A stretch of 64,000 nucleotides of DNA from Vibrio cyclitrophicus. GTDB lineage: Bacteria; Pseudomonadota; Gammaproteobacteria; Enterobacterales; Vibrionaceae. The notes under the pieces were generated by a model. That model saw nothing but the letters and a program-made list of their open reading frames with translations. It searched no databases and was not told where the DNA came from. This document shows positions 29,174-37,633 of the stretch, piece after piece (the stretch's first letter is position 1; each line of letters starts with the position of its first letter). A program made the position numbers and the translations under genes. The DNA is taken from positions 124,001-188,000 of the forward strand of contig CP065366.1 of the NCBI GenBank assembly GCA_023206055.1, in the 5' to 3' direction.

Positions 29174-30723
29174 GCGTCAGGGGCTAGATACCGAACGTTG
29201 AGCTTCATCTCTTCAACCTTATGGCGCCACTCTTTTTTAGGGCGAAGTATGATGCTAAATACTTCGCCATGTTTGAACTCATCGAATTCAAGAAAATCGA
29301 CATCGAAGAAAGAGTATTGAAGGTGACTTAGAGGGCGCTCTTCACACTTGATAGGCTCGAAGTTTTCGCCGATGGTTTGGCCTATGATGTCGCCATATAC
29401 CCCTTGTCCACCAATGGAGTAGTGATCAAATTTACTGAGTAAATCTTCGCAAATAACCGTGGTGTTGTAGGATTGGACATTGAGGTCGCCATCCATTCGA
29501 TCTGGCCAAGTTGGATCTGTTTGTTGGTAGTTGCTTAGGTGCATACCATACCAACTGAGGTAGTAGCGACCATCGTTTGCTAAATACATGTAGTTGACGG
29601 GTGTCATTTGCAGCGCTTCTAAGCCTGTAACTGTGTTTATGCGTTGTTCTATTTGCGCTTTCGAGGCAATTGTATAGGTTTCATACTCATTGCCCATTTT
29701 AACTTGCGTGACATGAGCGGTCGTGAAGGTAGGGTGACTTGGGTAGGTCTCTAATATTTTCCAGCGCATGTCAGTGTCAAAAATTGACTGATTGCTAGAG
29801 ACAACCAAGGTATTGCCATCGACATGATACCCTCCAACTTTACGCAGCTCGTGCTCACTCGGGCAGGTGGTTAAACTACTTGAAGAGGCAAAGAACACTT
29901 CGTCATTGATGAACTTAAACGCTTCGCAGTAGACCTTTTCATAATTGTACGTCTTACCAGCAAATTGATGGTTGGTCTCTAGTCGATACCAAGTTTCGCC
30001 AATCAAAGGGTGTAAGCCATCTTCCTCTAAACCTGAAGACATGGAAGGGAAGGGGAAGTTGGTGGTAACCCAAGCACTTTCGTCTGAGCCGTGATAATCA
30101 TCTTTGGCACGAGCAATAAGCTGAGTCGGCGCTTCGCCGACTTTAGGTGTACCTTGGACGTTGGTTTCTCCACCGAGATTTGAAACAGAAAACTTGGGAT
30201 GATTAACTGCAAGCTGTGTCGTCATAAGATCATCATCTGGGTCCTCAAACAGCCCAGCAATATCAATCGAGTAGTTGATCGGGGAGTTTTCGGTGAATGA
30301 CCATTGATTGATTTCGTGCTGAATACTTTGTTGAACTTCTAGGTTTACTTGTGGCTTTTGGTTGCGATCAGCTCTGTCTTTTCCATCTGCAACGACCAGT
30401 ATTTGTGTCTCGAGATCCTGTTTGTCAGCGATCACCGTGAATGGTTCGTTGTGCTGTTGCGCAGGAACGAGCGGTATCGTCACGTCTGAGGTCGGTTGTT
30501 CAGCTCTATTTTTTATCAGAACACCAGAAACGGTACCATCTTGTTGCTTTTTATTCGCTTCGAGTTGGAGTGATGGAGCACTAGCCGTTGGCGAACTAAG
30601 TAAGGGCCCTGGCTCACTACTTACAACATTGGCCTTACTCACTTCTTTTGAGGCAAGCCAAGGTGGCAGCAGAACTAATGCTCCACAGCCAGACGCGAAT
30701 AAGAAACAGAGGCGCTTTTTCAT
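29170..30723 (-). CDS. Membrane-anchored exported protein with the shared Ig-like module
   Basis: Last gene of the kinase/sigma operon, 517 residues. The N terminus MKKRLCFLFASGCGALVLL is either an uncleaved membrane anchor or an atypical lipoprotein signal (ASGC). A Pro/Ser-rich linker follows, then one Ig/cadherin-like module (about 145-235; INQWSFTENSPINYSIDIAG then LFEDPDDD), the same type as in both lipoproteins. The C-terminal 270 residues are beta-rich with CPSEH and CEDLL cysteines and resemble the C-terminal part of the protein encoded at 31297. ATG 30723 begins 1 base after the sigma stop, which implies translational coupling. It could be the envelope sensor or target of the pathway. 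This is inference. Confidence 0.8.
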   Translation of the reverse strand: MKKRLCFLFASGCGALVLLPPWLASKEVSKANVVSSEPGPLLSSPTASAPSLQLEANKKQQDGTVSGVLIKNRAEQPTSDVTIPLVPAQQHNEPFTVIADKQDLETQILVVADGKDRADRNQKPQVNLEVQQSIQHEINQWSFTENSPINYSIDIAGLFEDPDDDLMTTQLAVNHPKFSVSNLGGETNVQGTPKVGEAPTQLIARAKDDYHGSDESAWVTTNFPFPSMSSGLEEDGLHPLIGETWYRLETNHQFAGKTYNYEKVYCEAFKFINDEVFFASSSSLTTCPSEHELRKVGGYHVDGNTLVVSSNQSIFDTDMRWKILETYPSHPTFTTAHVTQVKMGNEYETYTIASKAQIEQRINTVTGLEALQMTPVNYMYLANDGRYYLSWYGMHLSNYQQTDPTWPDRMDGDLNVQSYNTTVICEDLLSKFDHYSIGGQGVYGDIIGQTIGENFEPIKCEERPLSHLQYSFFDVDFLEFDEFKHGEVFSIILRPKKEWRHKVEEMKLNVRYLAPDA

Positions 30724-30724
30724 T

Positions 30725-31297
30725 TTAAACCAGTTTACTTTGTAACCAACAACGAGAGAACTTGAGATCTTTTTCAATCAAACTTGCACTGCACTCAAGC
30801 AATTCACTGATCTCGCGGTTTCTCATTCCCATAAGGTACTTTAGCTTTAGTGCTTTAGATTGACGTGGGTAGTAGATGCTGAAGTTATCGAGCGCTTTAT
30901 CCATCATCATAAATTGCTCAAACTTATCCCCTTCATGGTTGCTCAGAATGGTCATTTGCTGACGTTTTTGTGCTTGAAGGTGGCGAGCGTTATCAATCAA
31001 AATTTGGCGCATCACTTTCGCTGCCATCAAGAAAAAGTCTTTCTTATTCTCGATCGAATGCAAATCTGAAGACGAGATTTTGAGGTATGCATCATGGATT
31101 AAGGCGGTGGTGCTATTCATGCTGTCACTGAGTACTTGGTTATCTGTACCGTACTTTTGAGCACTGCGTGAGCGCTCTTGTTGCGCTATTTGCCTCAACT
31201 GTAAGTAAGCGAACTGATACAAATCGGCTTCAGCACTTTTGTCGCCGGATTGCCACTGTTGGATTATCTGTGTGATGTTTGGAGTTGTAGTTGCCAT
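30725..31297 (-). CDS. ECF sigma factor, kinase-associated type (EcfP-like)
   Basis: A 190-residue sigma-70 factor of the Sigma70_ECF type. Region 2 spans about residues 20-110 (TALIHDAYLKI, FFLMAAKVMRQILIDNARHL). The region 4 helix-turn-helix is about 140-188 (ALKLKYLMGMRNREISELLE). There is no anti-sigma gene nearby; instead a Ser/Thr kinase gene heads the operon. This fits the family in which a kinase phosphorylates a Thr in region 2.2 to allow binding of core polymerase, as shown for EcfP/PknT of V. parahaemolyticus. Residues 62-64 here are S-T-T at that place. The start ATG overlaps the previous stop by one base (TAATG). Likely targets are the two lipoprotein promoters. Confidence 0.88.
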   Translation of the reverse strand: MATTTPNITQIIQQWQSGDKSAEADLYQFAYLQLRQIAQQERSRSAQKYGTDNQVLSDSMNSTTALIHDAYLKISSSDLHSIENKKDFFLMAAKVMRQILIDNARHLQAQKRQQMTILSNHEGDKFEQFMMMDKALDNFSIYYPRQSKALKLKYLMGMRNREISELLECSASLIEKDLKFSRCWLQSKLV

Positions 31298-32733
31298 TAG
31301 CTGTTAGACCTCACTTTAGTAAACTCAGAAACAGATAGGGTGCTGATATTATGAGATTTATCAGGGTTTAGCGAAATTTTTTGTTTGAATCTGTAGAGTA
31401 TGCCTTGGTCCCAATCTTTACCTGCTGGTAGATATTCCCACGCTGTGAAATGTTGCTGGGGTACGGAATCATACCAACGAATAGCAACGTTCATTTGAGC
31501 AAGAGAGACCGTCGGTTCTGCATTGGTCAGCCACCACATGTCTCCAAATTTCTCTGTCACATCTTGGGTGTATTGTTGGTGGTTTGTCGGACAGGTTTCG
31601 CCATCGTTATTGCCTAACATAATGCGTCTATCTTTAATCAATAAGCATTCAGTAATAATGTTGGTCTGCTGATACAGGGTGTGTTGCCAGATACCTTCAT
31701 AGGGGATGTGGTTTCCACGCTCATTGGTGTAAGTAAACCAGATCATTTCTGCTTTATTCGGATGGCGAATATGTTCTTTTTGGCCCAAGCCTTGGGTCTT
31801 CTCCATCAAGAGTTCGGTCTCGGTATCGAAGTCCAAAGCGACGGTACGGTATTTCCAGTCACCTTCATCGTTGTAGTCTTCAATAGAAAAGCCGCTTAGA
31901 TCGTGGCGAGTACAGCCCTTATGGGCACAACTGGTGAAACCGGTCCAACCATCGCCGACGGAAAGAGGTTCACGGATGATTTCTTGAGGTGTGTGATAAG
32001 GGCGCAGGTTACATCCGTTAAAATAGTCACCTGTTCCAGGGAACTGAATGAGTTCTGTGTCTGTGATTGTGTAGCTCAGCTCACCGATCGGTCCTTCGTA
32101 TTTTGGATTAGCGTGGTGAGCTAAGTCGTAAAAGCAGGCGCGTCCAGCATAGTCTTTCTTGGCAATAATAATGTTATGAAGCACTTTGTCTTTTGGCGAA
32201 AAAATGATCTCTTCGGAAGCGAAGTTATTCTTGATGTATTCTTGGCTCTGGTTGAGGTGCTTTGCTGCTTCTTTGACTGAAACAAGGTCAATACCTAATT
32301 CCTGAGCATCTAAATAGCTTAGGTCGAGATTTTTGAGTTTCTTTTGAAATTCTACGTCAGATAAAACTTTACTCGCTAAGATGATTTCATCACGATGCTC
32401 TGGTGTGTCATCTAGTGACAGCAGTAATCGAGTCATGTTGATGCTACGGCTTGGGCGTGTCGAAGATAAGGTTGGAGTGATGACTTCTTGCCCTGACAGC
32501 GTTGTCAGTAGGTATCCGGAGTTATCCGTACCAATGAAAAAGCTGACAATATCACCTGAATTGTATTGGAATGCCCCTTTGTCAGTAGTGCCCGAAAGGT
32601 TGGAGCTGGTTTCGTAATAAAGCCCTGATACTGGCGAATCAATAAAATATCCGGTAAGAACTTCGCTGCCATTAGCATGGATGTAAAGGCTCGTAGACCA
32701 GAGAGTTATCAGTGGGATAAGTATTTTTTTCAT
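31297..32733 (-). CDS. Exported protein of the kinase/sigma operon, unknown function
   Basis: A 478-residue protein with signal peptide MKKILIPLITLWSTSLYIHA. The N-terminal part (VLTGYFIDSPVSGLYYETSS, GTTDKGAFQYNSGDIVSFFI) is a module common at the start of proteobacterial surface lipoproteins, although this one has no lipobox. The rest is beta-rich with eight or so cysteines (ACFYD, GCNLR, SCAHKGC, ECLLI, TCPTNH), suggesting disulfides. Its C-terminal third looks related to that of the protein encoded at 29170. It starts 2 bp after the kinase stop and ends within the sigma start codon. A periplasmic sensor or partner for the kinase is plausible but unproven. Confidence 0.8.
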   Translation of the reverse strand: MKKILIPLITLWSTSLYIHANGSEVLTGYFIDSPVSGLYYETSSNLSGTTDKGAFQYNSGDIVSFFIGTDNSGYLLTTLSGQEVITPTLSSTRPSRSINMTRLLLSLDDTPEHRDEIILASKVLSDVEFQKKLKNLDLSYLDAQELGIDLVSVKEAAKHLNQSQEYIKNNFASEEIIFSPKDKVLHNIIIAKKDYAGRACFYDLAHHANPKYEGPIGELSYTITDTELIQFPGTGDYFNGCNLRPYHTPQEIIREPLSVGDGWTGFTSCAHKGCTRHDLSGFSIEDYNDEGDWKYRTVALDFDTETELLMEKTQGLGQKEHIRHPNKAEMIWFTYTNERGNHIPYEGIWQHTLYQQTNIITECLLIKDRRIMLGNNDGETCPTNHQQYTQDVTEKFGDMWWLTNAEPTVSLAQMNVAIRWYDSVPQQHFTAWEYLPAGKDWDQGILYRFKQKISLNPDKSHNISTLSVSEFTKVRSNS

Positions 32734-32735
32734 AA

Positions 32736-34073
32736 TTAATCGTTGGATGACTTTTCTTTGTTTTTATTATTCACAGACTTTTCAGGTGATGGTGTCAGCA
32801 TCGCCAATAGCATTTTTTGCTTAACGTCTTTGGGTAAATCGGGGTTTGATAAAATTCGACGTCTAGTGAGCTCAAGCATCGTGCCTACTGACATTTTTGC
32901 AGCATCGCTACCTTTGGCATGAAACAATAGGCTCGTCACTTCATACATCATCTCTTCCGCGACTAGTTTTTCTTTTTGTAGCTGTAAATTCTTATTGAAT
33001 ATAGCGGTTGAAAACGTTGTGCCTGACAGTAGTAATAGAATCGTTAGAGCACTCTGTACTGGGCGTCGCTTTAATAGTTTTGATAATGAATAGAGTGGCT
33101 GCTTCTCTCTCAACGAAATGGGACGGCATTCTAAGATACGGACTATATCTTGGCGCAATTCACTTACGCTGGCATAGCGACGGTAGGGTTCGTGGTTTGT
33201 CGCCTTTTCTACAATTAGATTAATATCTAAGTTTGAAGAAGAGTCAAAAACCAGTGCTAGAACTTTACCCAGTGAGTAAATATCACTTTGTTGAGTTAGG
33301 AAGTGACCTGCAATCTGCTCTGGGCTGGCATAAGCCTTGCTGTAGGCAGTTAGTATGGAAGCATCTGAGCTTTGGTGAGGCGCAGGTTGTTTGACCTTTT
33401 GGGTTAGGTTGAAGTCGAGAATCTTAGGTGAACCAAAAGGATCAATTAAGATATTCTCGGGCTTGAGATCAGCATGCAGCACCTGTTTTTGATGAGCATG
33501 TTCAATGGCCGAACAAATTTCTTTAAATAAATTGAGCCGTTGTTTTTCACTGTGAGAGCGATTTTGCAAATACAGAGAAAGTGTTTCTCCTTCAACTCGT
33601 TCCATCACAATGTAGACCGACTCTTGGTAGACTCCGCCGTCAAACACCTTAGCGATACATGGATGGTTTAGGTGTGCGAGTAATTGTGCTTCTTGAAATA
33701 GAGCATGCTCACCTAAAATATGTGAAAGAGAGGGCTGTATGAATTTAACTGCTAAGTCTTGCTCAAAGGTTCTATCTGCTCGACTGGCTGAATAGACAAT
33801 CCCCATACCACCACGACCGAGTTCATGCGATATATAGTATTTATCGACTAAGGTGTCGGTTAGGTTGAGCTCGCTTTCTGTTGCTTGTTGTGCGTAAAAG
33901 CCGAGCAGCGATGTTATCTGCTCTGAGGGTACTTCGTTAATGAGAGGAAGTACTTGTTGATATAGACTGGGCTGCTCTTGTTCTAGTCGTTCTAGGTAGA
34001 GACTTTTCTTCGCGTCGGAGAGATCCATGAGGCGATAGAAAACCTCAGTGGCCCCACTGCTTGCATTTTGCAC
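32736..34073 (-). CDS. Membrane Ser/Thr protein kinase with altered HRD and DFG motifs
   Basis: A 445-residue Hanks-type kinase, first gene of a four-gene operon. A helical N-terminal part (1-75) precedes the kinase domain (about 78-315): glycine loop GRGGMG 86-91, Lys 110 in LAVKF, Glu 128, catalytic loop HADLKPEN 200-207 (non-RD: Arg replaced by Ala), metal motif DFN 220-222 (Gly replaced by Asn), and SPEQ 250-253. Catalytic Asp 202, Lys 204, Asn 207 and Asp 220 remain, so it may be active. One membrane helix (about 340-358) is followed by a charged tail of about 85 residues that would be outside the cytoplasm. By gene context it should control the ECF sigma encoded downstream, as PknT does for EcfP in V. 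parahaemolyticus. Confidence 0.88.
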   Translation of the reverse strand: MQNASSGATEVFYRLMDLSDAKKSLYLERLEQEQPSLYQQVLPLINEVPSEQITSLLGFYAQQATESELNLTDTLVDKYYISHELGRGGMGIVYSASRADRTFEQDLAVKFIQPSLSHILGEHALFQEAQLLAHLNHPCIAKVFDGGVYQESVYIVMERVEGETLSLYLQNRSHSEKQRLNLFKEICSAIEHAHQKQVLHADLKPENILIDPFGSPKILDFNLTQKVKQPAPHQSSDASILTAYSKAYASPEQIAGHFLTQQSDIYSLGKVLALVFDSSSNLDINLIVEKATNHEPYRRYASVSELRQDIVRILECRPISLREKQPLYSLSKLLKRRPVQSALTILLLLSGTTFSTAIFNKNLQLQKEKLVAEEMMYEVTSLLFHAKGSDAAKMSVGTMLELTRRRILSNPDLPKDVKQKMLLAMLTPSPEKSVNNKNKEKSSND

Positions 34074-34204
34074 AACTGATCTTTTTTTATGTTTCTTATT
34101 GTGCGTGCATTCTATAAGAGTTTTAGATGTTTTTTCGATGTTTTTATCAGTTACATATAAAAAAATAAGCTAAAGAGTCGCATTTTTGAGAGGTGGCATC
34201 AAAA

Positions 34205-34228
34205 ATACGGGTATGTGATCTTCTTTCC
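34205..34228 (-). promoter_or_regulatory. possible ECF-like promoter of the kinase operon
   Basis: Minus strand GGAAA ... CGTAT (CGTAT at 34205-34209, GGA at 34226-34228). It resembles the two lipoprotein promoters but has one extra base of spacing and TTGGA in place of ACGGA. If real, it would mean the sigma factor controls its own operon. Confidence 0.3.
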
Positions 34229-34373
34229 AAAGTTTAGCTATTGATTTTCTCTCAAATATTGACGGTGAATAGTGGTTAAAGGCTCGCTTTATGGAGGTGG
34301 ATTATGCCAAATTGTTCTCTAACCTTATTTGTTTCGTATTGCCTCTGACTCACATCAATGAGGTTATCAAGAT

Positions 34374-35615
34374 ATGAAATTGAATAAGTGGCTAGAGGGC
34401 GTATCCCCTCAATTCGAAGCGGGTGGTAAGTACGAAAAGCTTTACCCTGTCTATGAGGCGTTTGCCACCATCTTTTACACGCCCGGCAATGTAAATCGAG
34501 GCTTGACCCATGTTCGAGATAGTATCGATCTCAAGCGTATTATGATTCTAGTGTGGCTGGCGACCTTCCCGGCGATGTTCTGGGGGATGTATAACGTCGG
34601 ACACCAGAGTGTCTCGGCACTAAACTCCAGTTATCAACTCAATGAGCTTGCCTCTGTTATTGAAAGCAGTTGGCGCTTGTCATGGGCATTTGGTGATGCT
34701 CAGTCATTGATGGCAAGTGGTTGGGGAAGCCAGATGTTTCTCGGTGCTCTCTATTTCCTACCCGTTTATGCCACAGTGTTTGTGGTTGGTGGTTTTTGGG
34801 AAGTCTTATTTGCGGTTGTACGAAAGCACGAAGTTAATGAAGGCTTTTTTGTTAGCTCGGTTTTATTTGCCTTAATTCTTCCGCCGACTATTCCGTTATG
34901 GCAAGCAGCGCTTGGCATCACCTTTGGTATCGTTGTCGCCAAGGAGCTGTTCGGTGGTACAGGACGCAACTTCCTTAACCCAGCACTGGCTGGTCGAGCA
35001 TTCCTTTATTTTGCCTATCCTGCCAACATGTCAGGTGGCTTGGTATGGGTTGCCGCTGACGGCTATTCAGGAGCGACTCCGCTTAGTCAATGGTATGAAG
35101 GCGGTAGTTCGTCACTCATCAACAACATGACTGGCGAGACAATAACGTGGATGGACGCGTTTGTCGGCAACATACCAGGCTCGATGGGTGAGGTTTCTTC
35201 GTTGCTCATCATGTTGACGGGGCTGATTCTGATTGTCATGAAAATCGCCTCTTGGCGCATTGTCGCCGGTGTGATTATTGGCCTAGTGGTGACATCGAGT
35301 TTGATGAACTGGATTGGCTCTGATACCAACTCGATGTTCTCGATGCCGTTCTATTGGCACTTTGTGTTGGGTGGTGTTGCCTTTGGTACCTTCTTTATGG
35401 CGACCGACCCAGTTTCTGCCGCTTTTACCAACCAGAGTAAGTGGGCTTACGGGATTCTTATCGGTGTGATGACGGTCGGTATTCGAGTGCTCAACCCTGC
35501 TTACCCAGAGGGCATCATGTTGGCCATCTTGTTCGCCAACCTCTTCGCACCACTGTTCGACTTTATTGTGAAAGAGCAAAATATCAAACGCAGACAGAAA
35601 CGGACATCGCGCTGA
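34374..35615 (+). CDS. nqrB: Orphan NqrB-like subunit of Na+-NADH:quinone reductase
   Basis: A 413-residue membrane protein clearly of the NqrB/RnfD family, with the normal NqrB length and landmarks: HVRDSIDLKRIMILVWLATF near residue 46, and the covalent-FMN site GYSGATPLSQW with Thr 235 matching the flavinylated Thr 236 of V. cholerae NqrB. About ten membrane helices. In Na+-NQR, NqrB carries FMN and riboflavin and lies on the sodium path. Here there is no nqrA, C, D, E or F beside it, and it is a single gene with its own downstream hairpin, so it is probably a second, stand-alone paralogue. Whether it joins the main complex or works alone is unknown. Confidence 0.9.
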   Translation: MKLNKWLEGVSPQFEAGGKYEKLYPVYEAFATIFYTPGNVNRGLTHVRDSIDLKRIMILVWLATFPAMFWGMYNVGHQSVSALNSSYQLNELASVIESSWRLSWAFGDAQSLMASGWGSQMFLGALYFLPVYATVFVVGGFWEVLFAVVRKHEVNEGFFVSSVLFALILPPTIPLWQAALGITFGIVVAKELFGGTGRNFLNPALAGRAFLYFAYPANMSGGLVWVAADGYSGATPLSQWYEGGSSSLINNMTGETITWMDAFVGNIPGSMGEVSSLLIMLTGLILIVMKIASWRIVAGVIIGLVVTSSLMNWIGSDTNSMFSMPFYWHFVLGGVAFGTFFMATDPVSAAFTNQSKWAYGILIGVMTVGIRVLNPAYPEGIMLAILFANLFAPLFDFIVKEQNIKRRQKRTSR

Positions 35616-35649
35616 TATATGTAGATATCAAGGAAGGTTACTCCCATAA

Positions 35650-35677
35650 GAAAGGCTTGCATCATTGCAAGCCTTTC
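35650..35677. terminator. bidirectional hairpin after nqrB
   Basis: GAAAGGCTTGCA - TCAT - TGCAAGCCTTTC between two convergent genes. The T runs are short on both strands. Confidence 0.75.
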
Positions 35678-35707
35678 AATTTCTATCGCAATTGATTTGA
35701 AGTTGAT

Positions 35708-35959
35708 TTAACTCCACTTCAAATCAATCTCGAACGGTTGGGTACTACCACAATGCTCACCACACATCTCGTCGTAGGCACTGTTATGAATGAGAGTTGC
35801 CGAGGCTACGCCTTGGTCACTAAAGTGGTCGCGTGCTTGGTTAACACTTAAAAACTTCATTGGGTGCTGGTGGTCGTCTTTAATTAACTGCTTTTGCTCG
35901 CCAATGATTTGGTAAGCCAAGTAGATCCCGCCTTCGAATGATTCAATTAGTAGATTCAT
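35708..35959 (-). CDS. Small conserved-looking protein, unknown
   Basis: An 83-residue cytoplasmic protein, not recognised by name. It starts MNLLIESFEGGIYLAYQIIG and has a mixed alpha/beta composition with two cysteines and a histidine close together (EMCGEHCG, about residues 66-73), a possible metal or redox site. ATG 35959 has a strong AAAGGAG 6 bases upstream. A GTG one codon earlier is less likely. It stands alone between nqrB (convergent) and gor. No function can be assigned. Confidence 0.75.
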   Translation of the reverse strand: MNLLIESFEGGIYLAYQIIGEQKQLIKDDHQHPMKFLSVNQARDHFSDQGVASATLIHNSAYDEMCGEHCGSTQPFEIDLKWS

Positions 35960-36036
35960 CACAAACTCCTTTGTTGTTCTAGATAGGTGGATATTTGTGT
36001 TACGTCGAATCGATAGCTAAGGTTCAGAGCGGATAT

Positions 36037-36066
36037 AAAAAAAGCAGGCACAAGGCCTGCTTTTTA
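36037..36066 (-). terminator. gor terminator
   Basis: Minus strand AAAAAGCAGGC - CTTGT - GCCTGCTTTTTT, 25 bp past the gor stop. Confidence 0.92.
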
Positions 36067-36090
36067 AGAGATATCAACAAATAGCGTTGA

Positions 36091-37446
36091 TTATCTCATC
36101 GTTACGAACTCTTCGCTGCCCGTTGGGTGAATCGCCACAACAGAGTCGAAGTCTGCTTTGGTTGCGCCCATCTTCATTGCAACGCCGAAGCCTTGAATCA
36201 TCTCGTCAACAGTGAAGCCGATGCCGTGTAGGCCGACTACGGTCTCTTCTTCGCCAGCACATACTAGCTTCATCTTACAAGGTTGACGGTGCTTGGTTAC
36301 TGCTGTGTACATCGCAGTGAAGCCTGATGTGTAAACCTTGATGTTGTCTTTGCCGTACTGCTCTTCAGCTTCTTGAGTTGTTAGACCGATCGTGCCGATA
36401 GGTGGGTGGCTGAATACAACAGTAGGAACTAGCTTGTAGTCCATCTTAGCGTTAGTTTGACCGTTGAATAGACGCTCAGAAAGTTGACGACCTGCTTTAA
36501 CCGCTACAGGAGTTAGCTCGATACCGCCTTCCATGATGTCACCAACACAGTAGATGCCAGGAACGTTAGTCGCTTGGAACTCGTCTACCTTGATGTAGCC
36601 ACGGTCGTTAGTCTCAACGCCAGTTGATGCTAGGTTGATAGCGTCAGTTGCTGGGTGGCGGCCGATAGCCCAGATTAGGTGGTCAACGTTTTGAGTGTTG
36701 CCGTTCTCTAGGTGCAGAGTCAGTGTGCCATCCGCTTCTTTCACAACTTCTTTAGGCACTGAGTGCGTGTGAAGTGTTGGACCTTCTGCTTCCATTACTT
36801 CTACTAGCGTTTCGATGATCATTGGGTCGAAGCTACGTAGTGGAGATTCTTTACGGCAGAACAAGTGTGTTTCTGTGCCAAGCGCGCTTAGTACACCTGC
36901 GATCTCAACTGCGATGTAACCAGCACCGATAACAGCAACGCGTTTTGGTTGCTCCATCAGGTCGAAGAAGCCATTTGAATCGATGCCGTATTCTGCACCT
37001 GGGATGTTTGGAATCGTTGGACGACCACCTACCGCGATCAGGATGTGATCTGCTGTGTAGTGTTCACCGTTAACTTCAACAGTCTTCTCATCAACGAACT
37101 TAGCAAAGCCTTTGATTACGTTTACTTTGTTGTTACCCAGTACGCGGTCGTAAGATTGGTGGATACGACCAATGTACGCTTGGCGATTTTCAACCAGTTT
37201 GCCCCAGTTGAAGCCTTTTACGTCAACATCAAAGCCGTAGTCTTCAGAGTAAAGGTTGATAGCTTCAGCGACTTGAGCACCGTGCCACATTACCTTTTTA
37301 GGAACACAACCAACGTTTACACAAGTACCACCAAGGTCTTGAGCTTCGATAAGTGCAACTTTTGCACCATGCATAGCAGCGCGGTTTGCTGATGCGATGC
37401 CGCCTGAACCGCCACCGATACAGATGTAATCAAAATGAGTCGCCAT
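36091..37446 (-). CDS. gor: Glutathione reductase
   Basis: Cytoplasmic flavoenzyme that reduces glutathione disulfide with NADPH. FAD-binding GGGSGGIASANRAA is near the N terminus, the redox-active disulfide is in GGTCVNVGCVPKKVMW, the NADPH-binding Rossmann motif is GAGYIAVEIAGVL, and the C-terminal catalytic His-Glu region is HPTGSEEFVTMR. ATG 37446 (MATHFDYICIGGG) follows GGAG by 6 bases, giving 451 residues, one more than E. coli. A second ATG four codons upstream overlaps that ribosome site and is rejected. Single-gene unit with its own terminator. Confidence 0.97.
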   Translation of the reverse strand: MATHFDYICIGGGSGGIASANRAAMHGAKVALIEAQDLGGTCVNVGCVPKKVMWHGAQVAEAINLYSEDYGFDVDVKGFNWGKLVENRQAYIGRIHQSYDRVLGNNKVNVIKGFAKFVDEKTVEVNGEHYTADHILIAVGGRPTIPNIPGAEYGIDSNGFFDLMEQPKRVAVIGAGYIAVEIAGVLSALGTETHLFCRKESPLRSFDPMIIETLVEVMEAEGPTLHTHSVPKEVVKEADGTLTLHLENGNTQNVDHLIWAIGRHPATDAINLASTGVETNDRGYIKVDEFQATNVPGIYCVGDIMEGGIELTPVAVKAGRQLSERLFNGQTNAKMDYKLVPTVVFSHPPIGTIGLTTQEAEEQYGKDNIKVYTSGFTAMYTAVTKHRQPCKMKLVCAGEEETVVGLHGIGFTVDEMIQGFGVAMKMGATKADFDSVVAIHPTGSEEFVTMR

Positions 37447-37633
37447 TACTTTCTCCATTTATTGAAGGTTGTAGTCACAGTGAGAGCACTGGATACCTAC
37501 GTCCTATAGATTCTTAAATTGTCTAATTATTATATTGAGGGCAGATCGGTTGAACTCAATCTCCCTGTTTAAAATTTATTCGTCCCCATCACAGTCTGTT
37601 GAAGATTCTTCAGTCTATGATGTGGATTCGAGA

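Noticed and set aside
22778..34073. The lipoprotein/kinase region as a mobile genomic island
   Set aside because: No integrase, transposase, tRNA-end direct repeat or strong composition break is visible; it may be old vertical inheritance.
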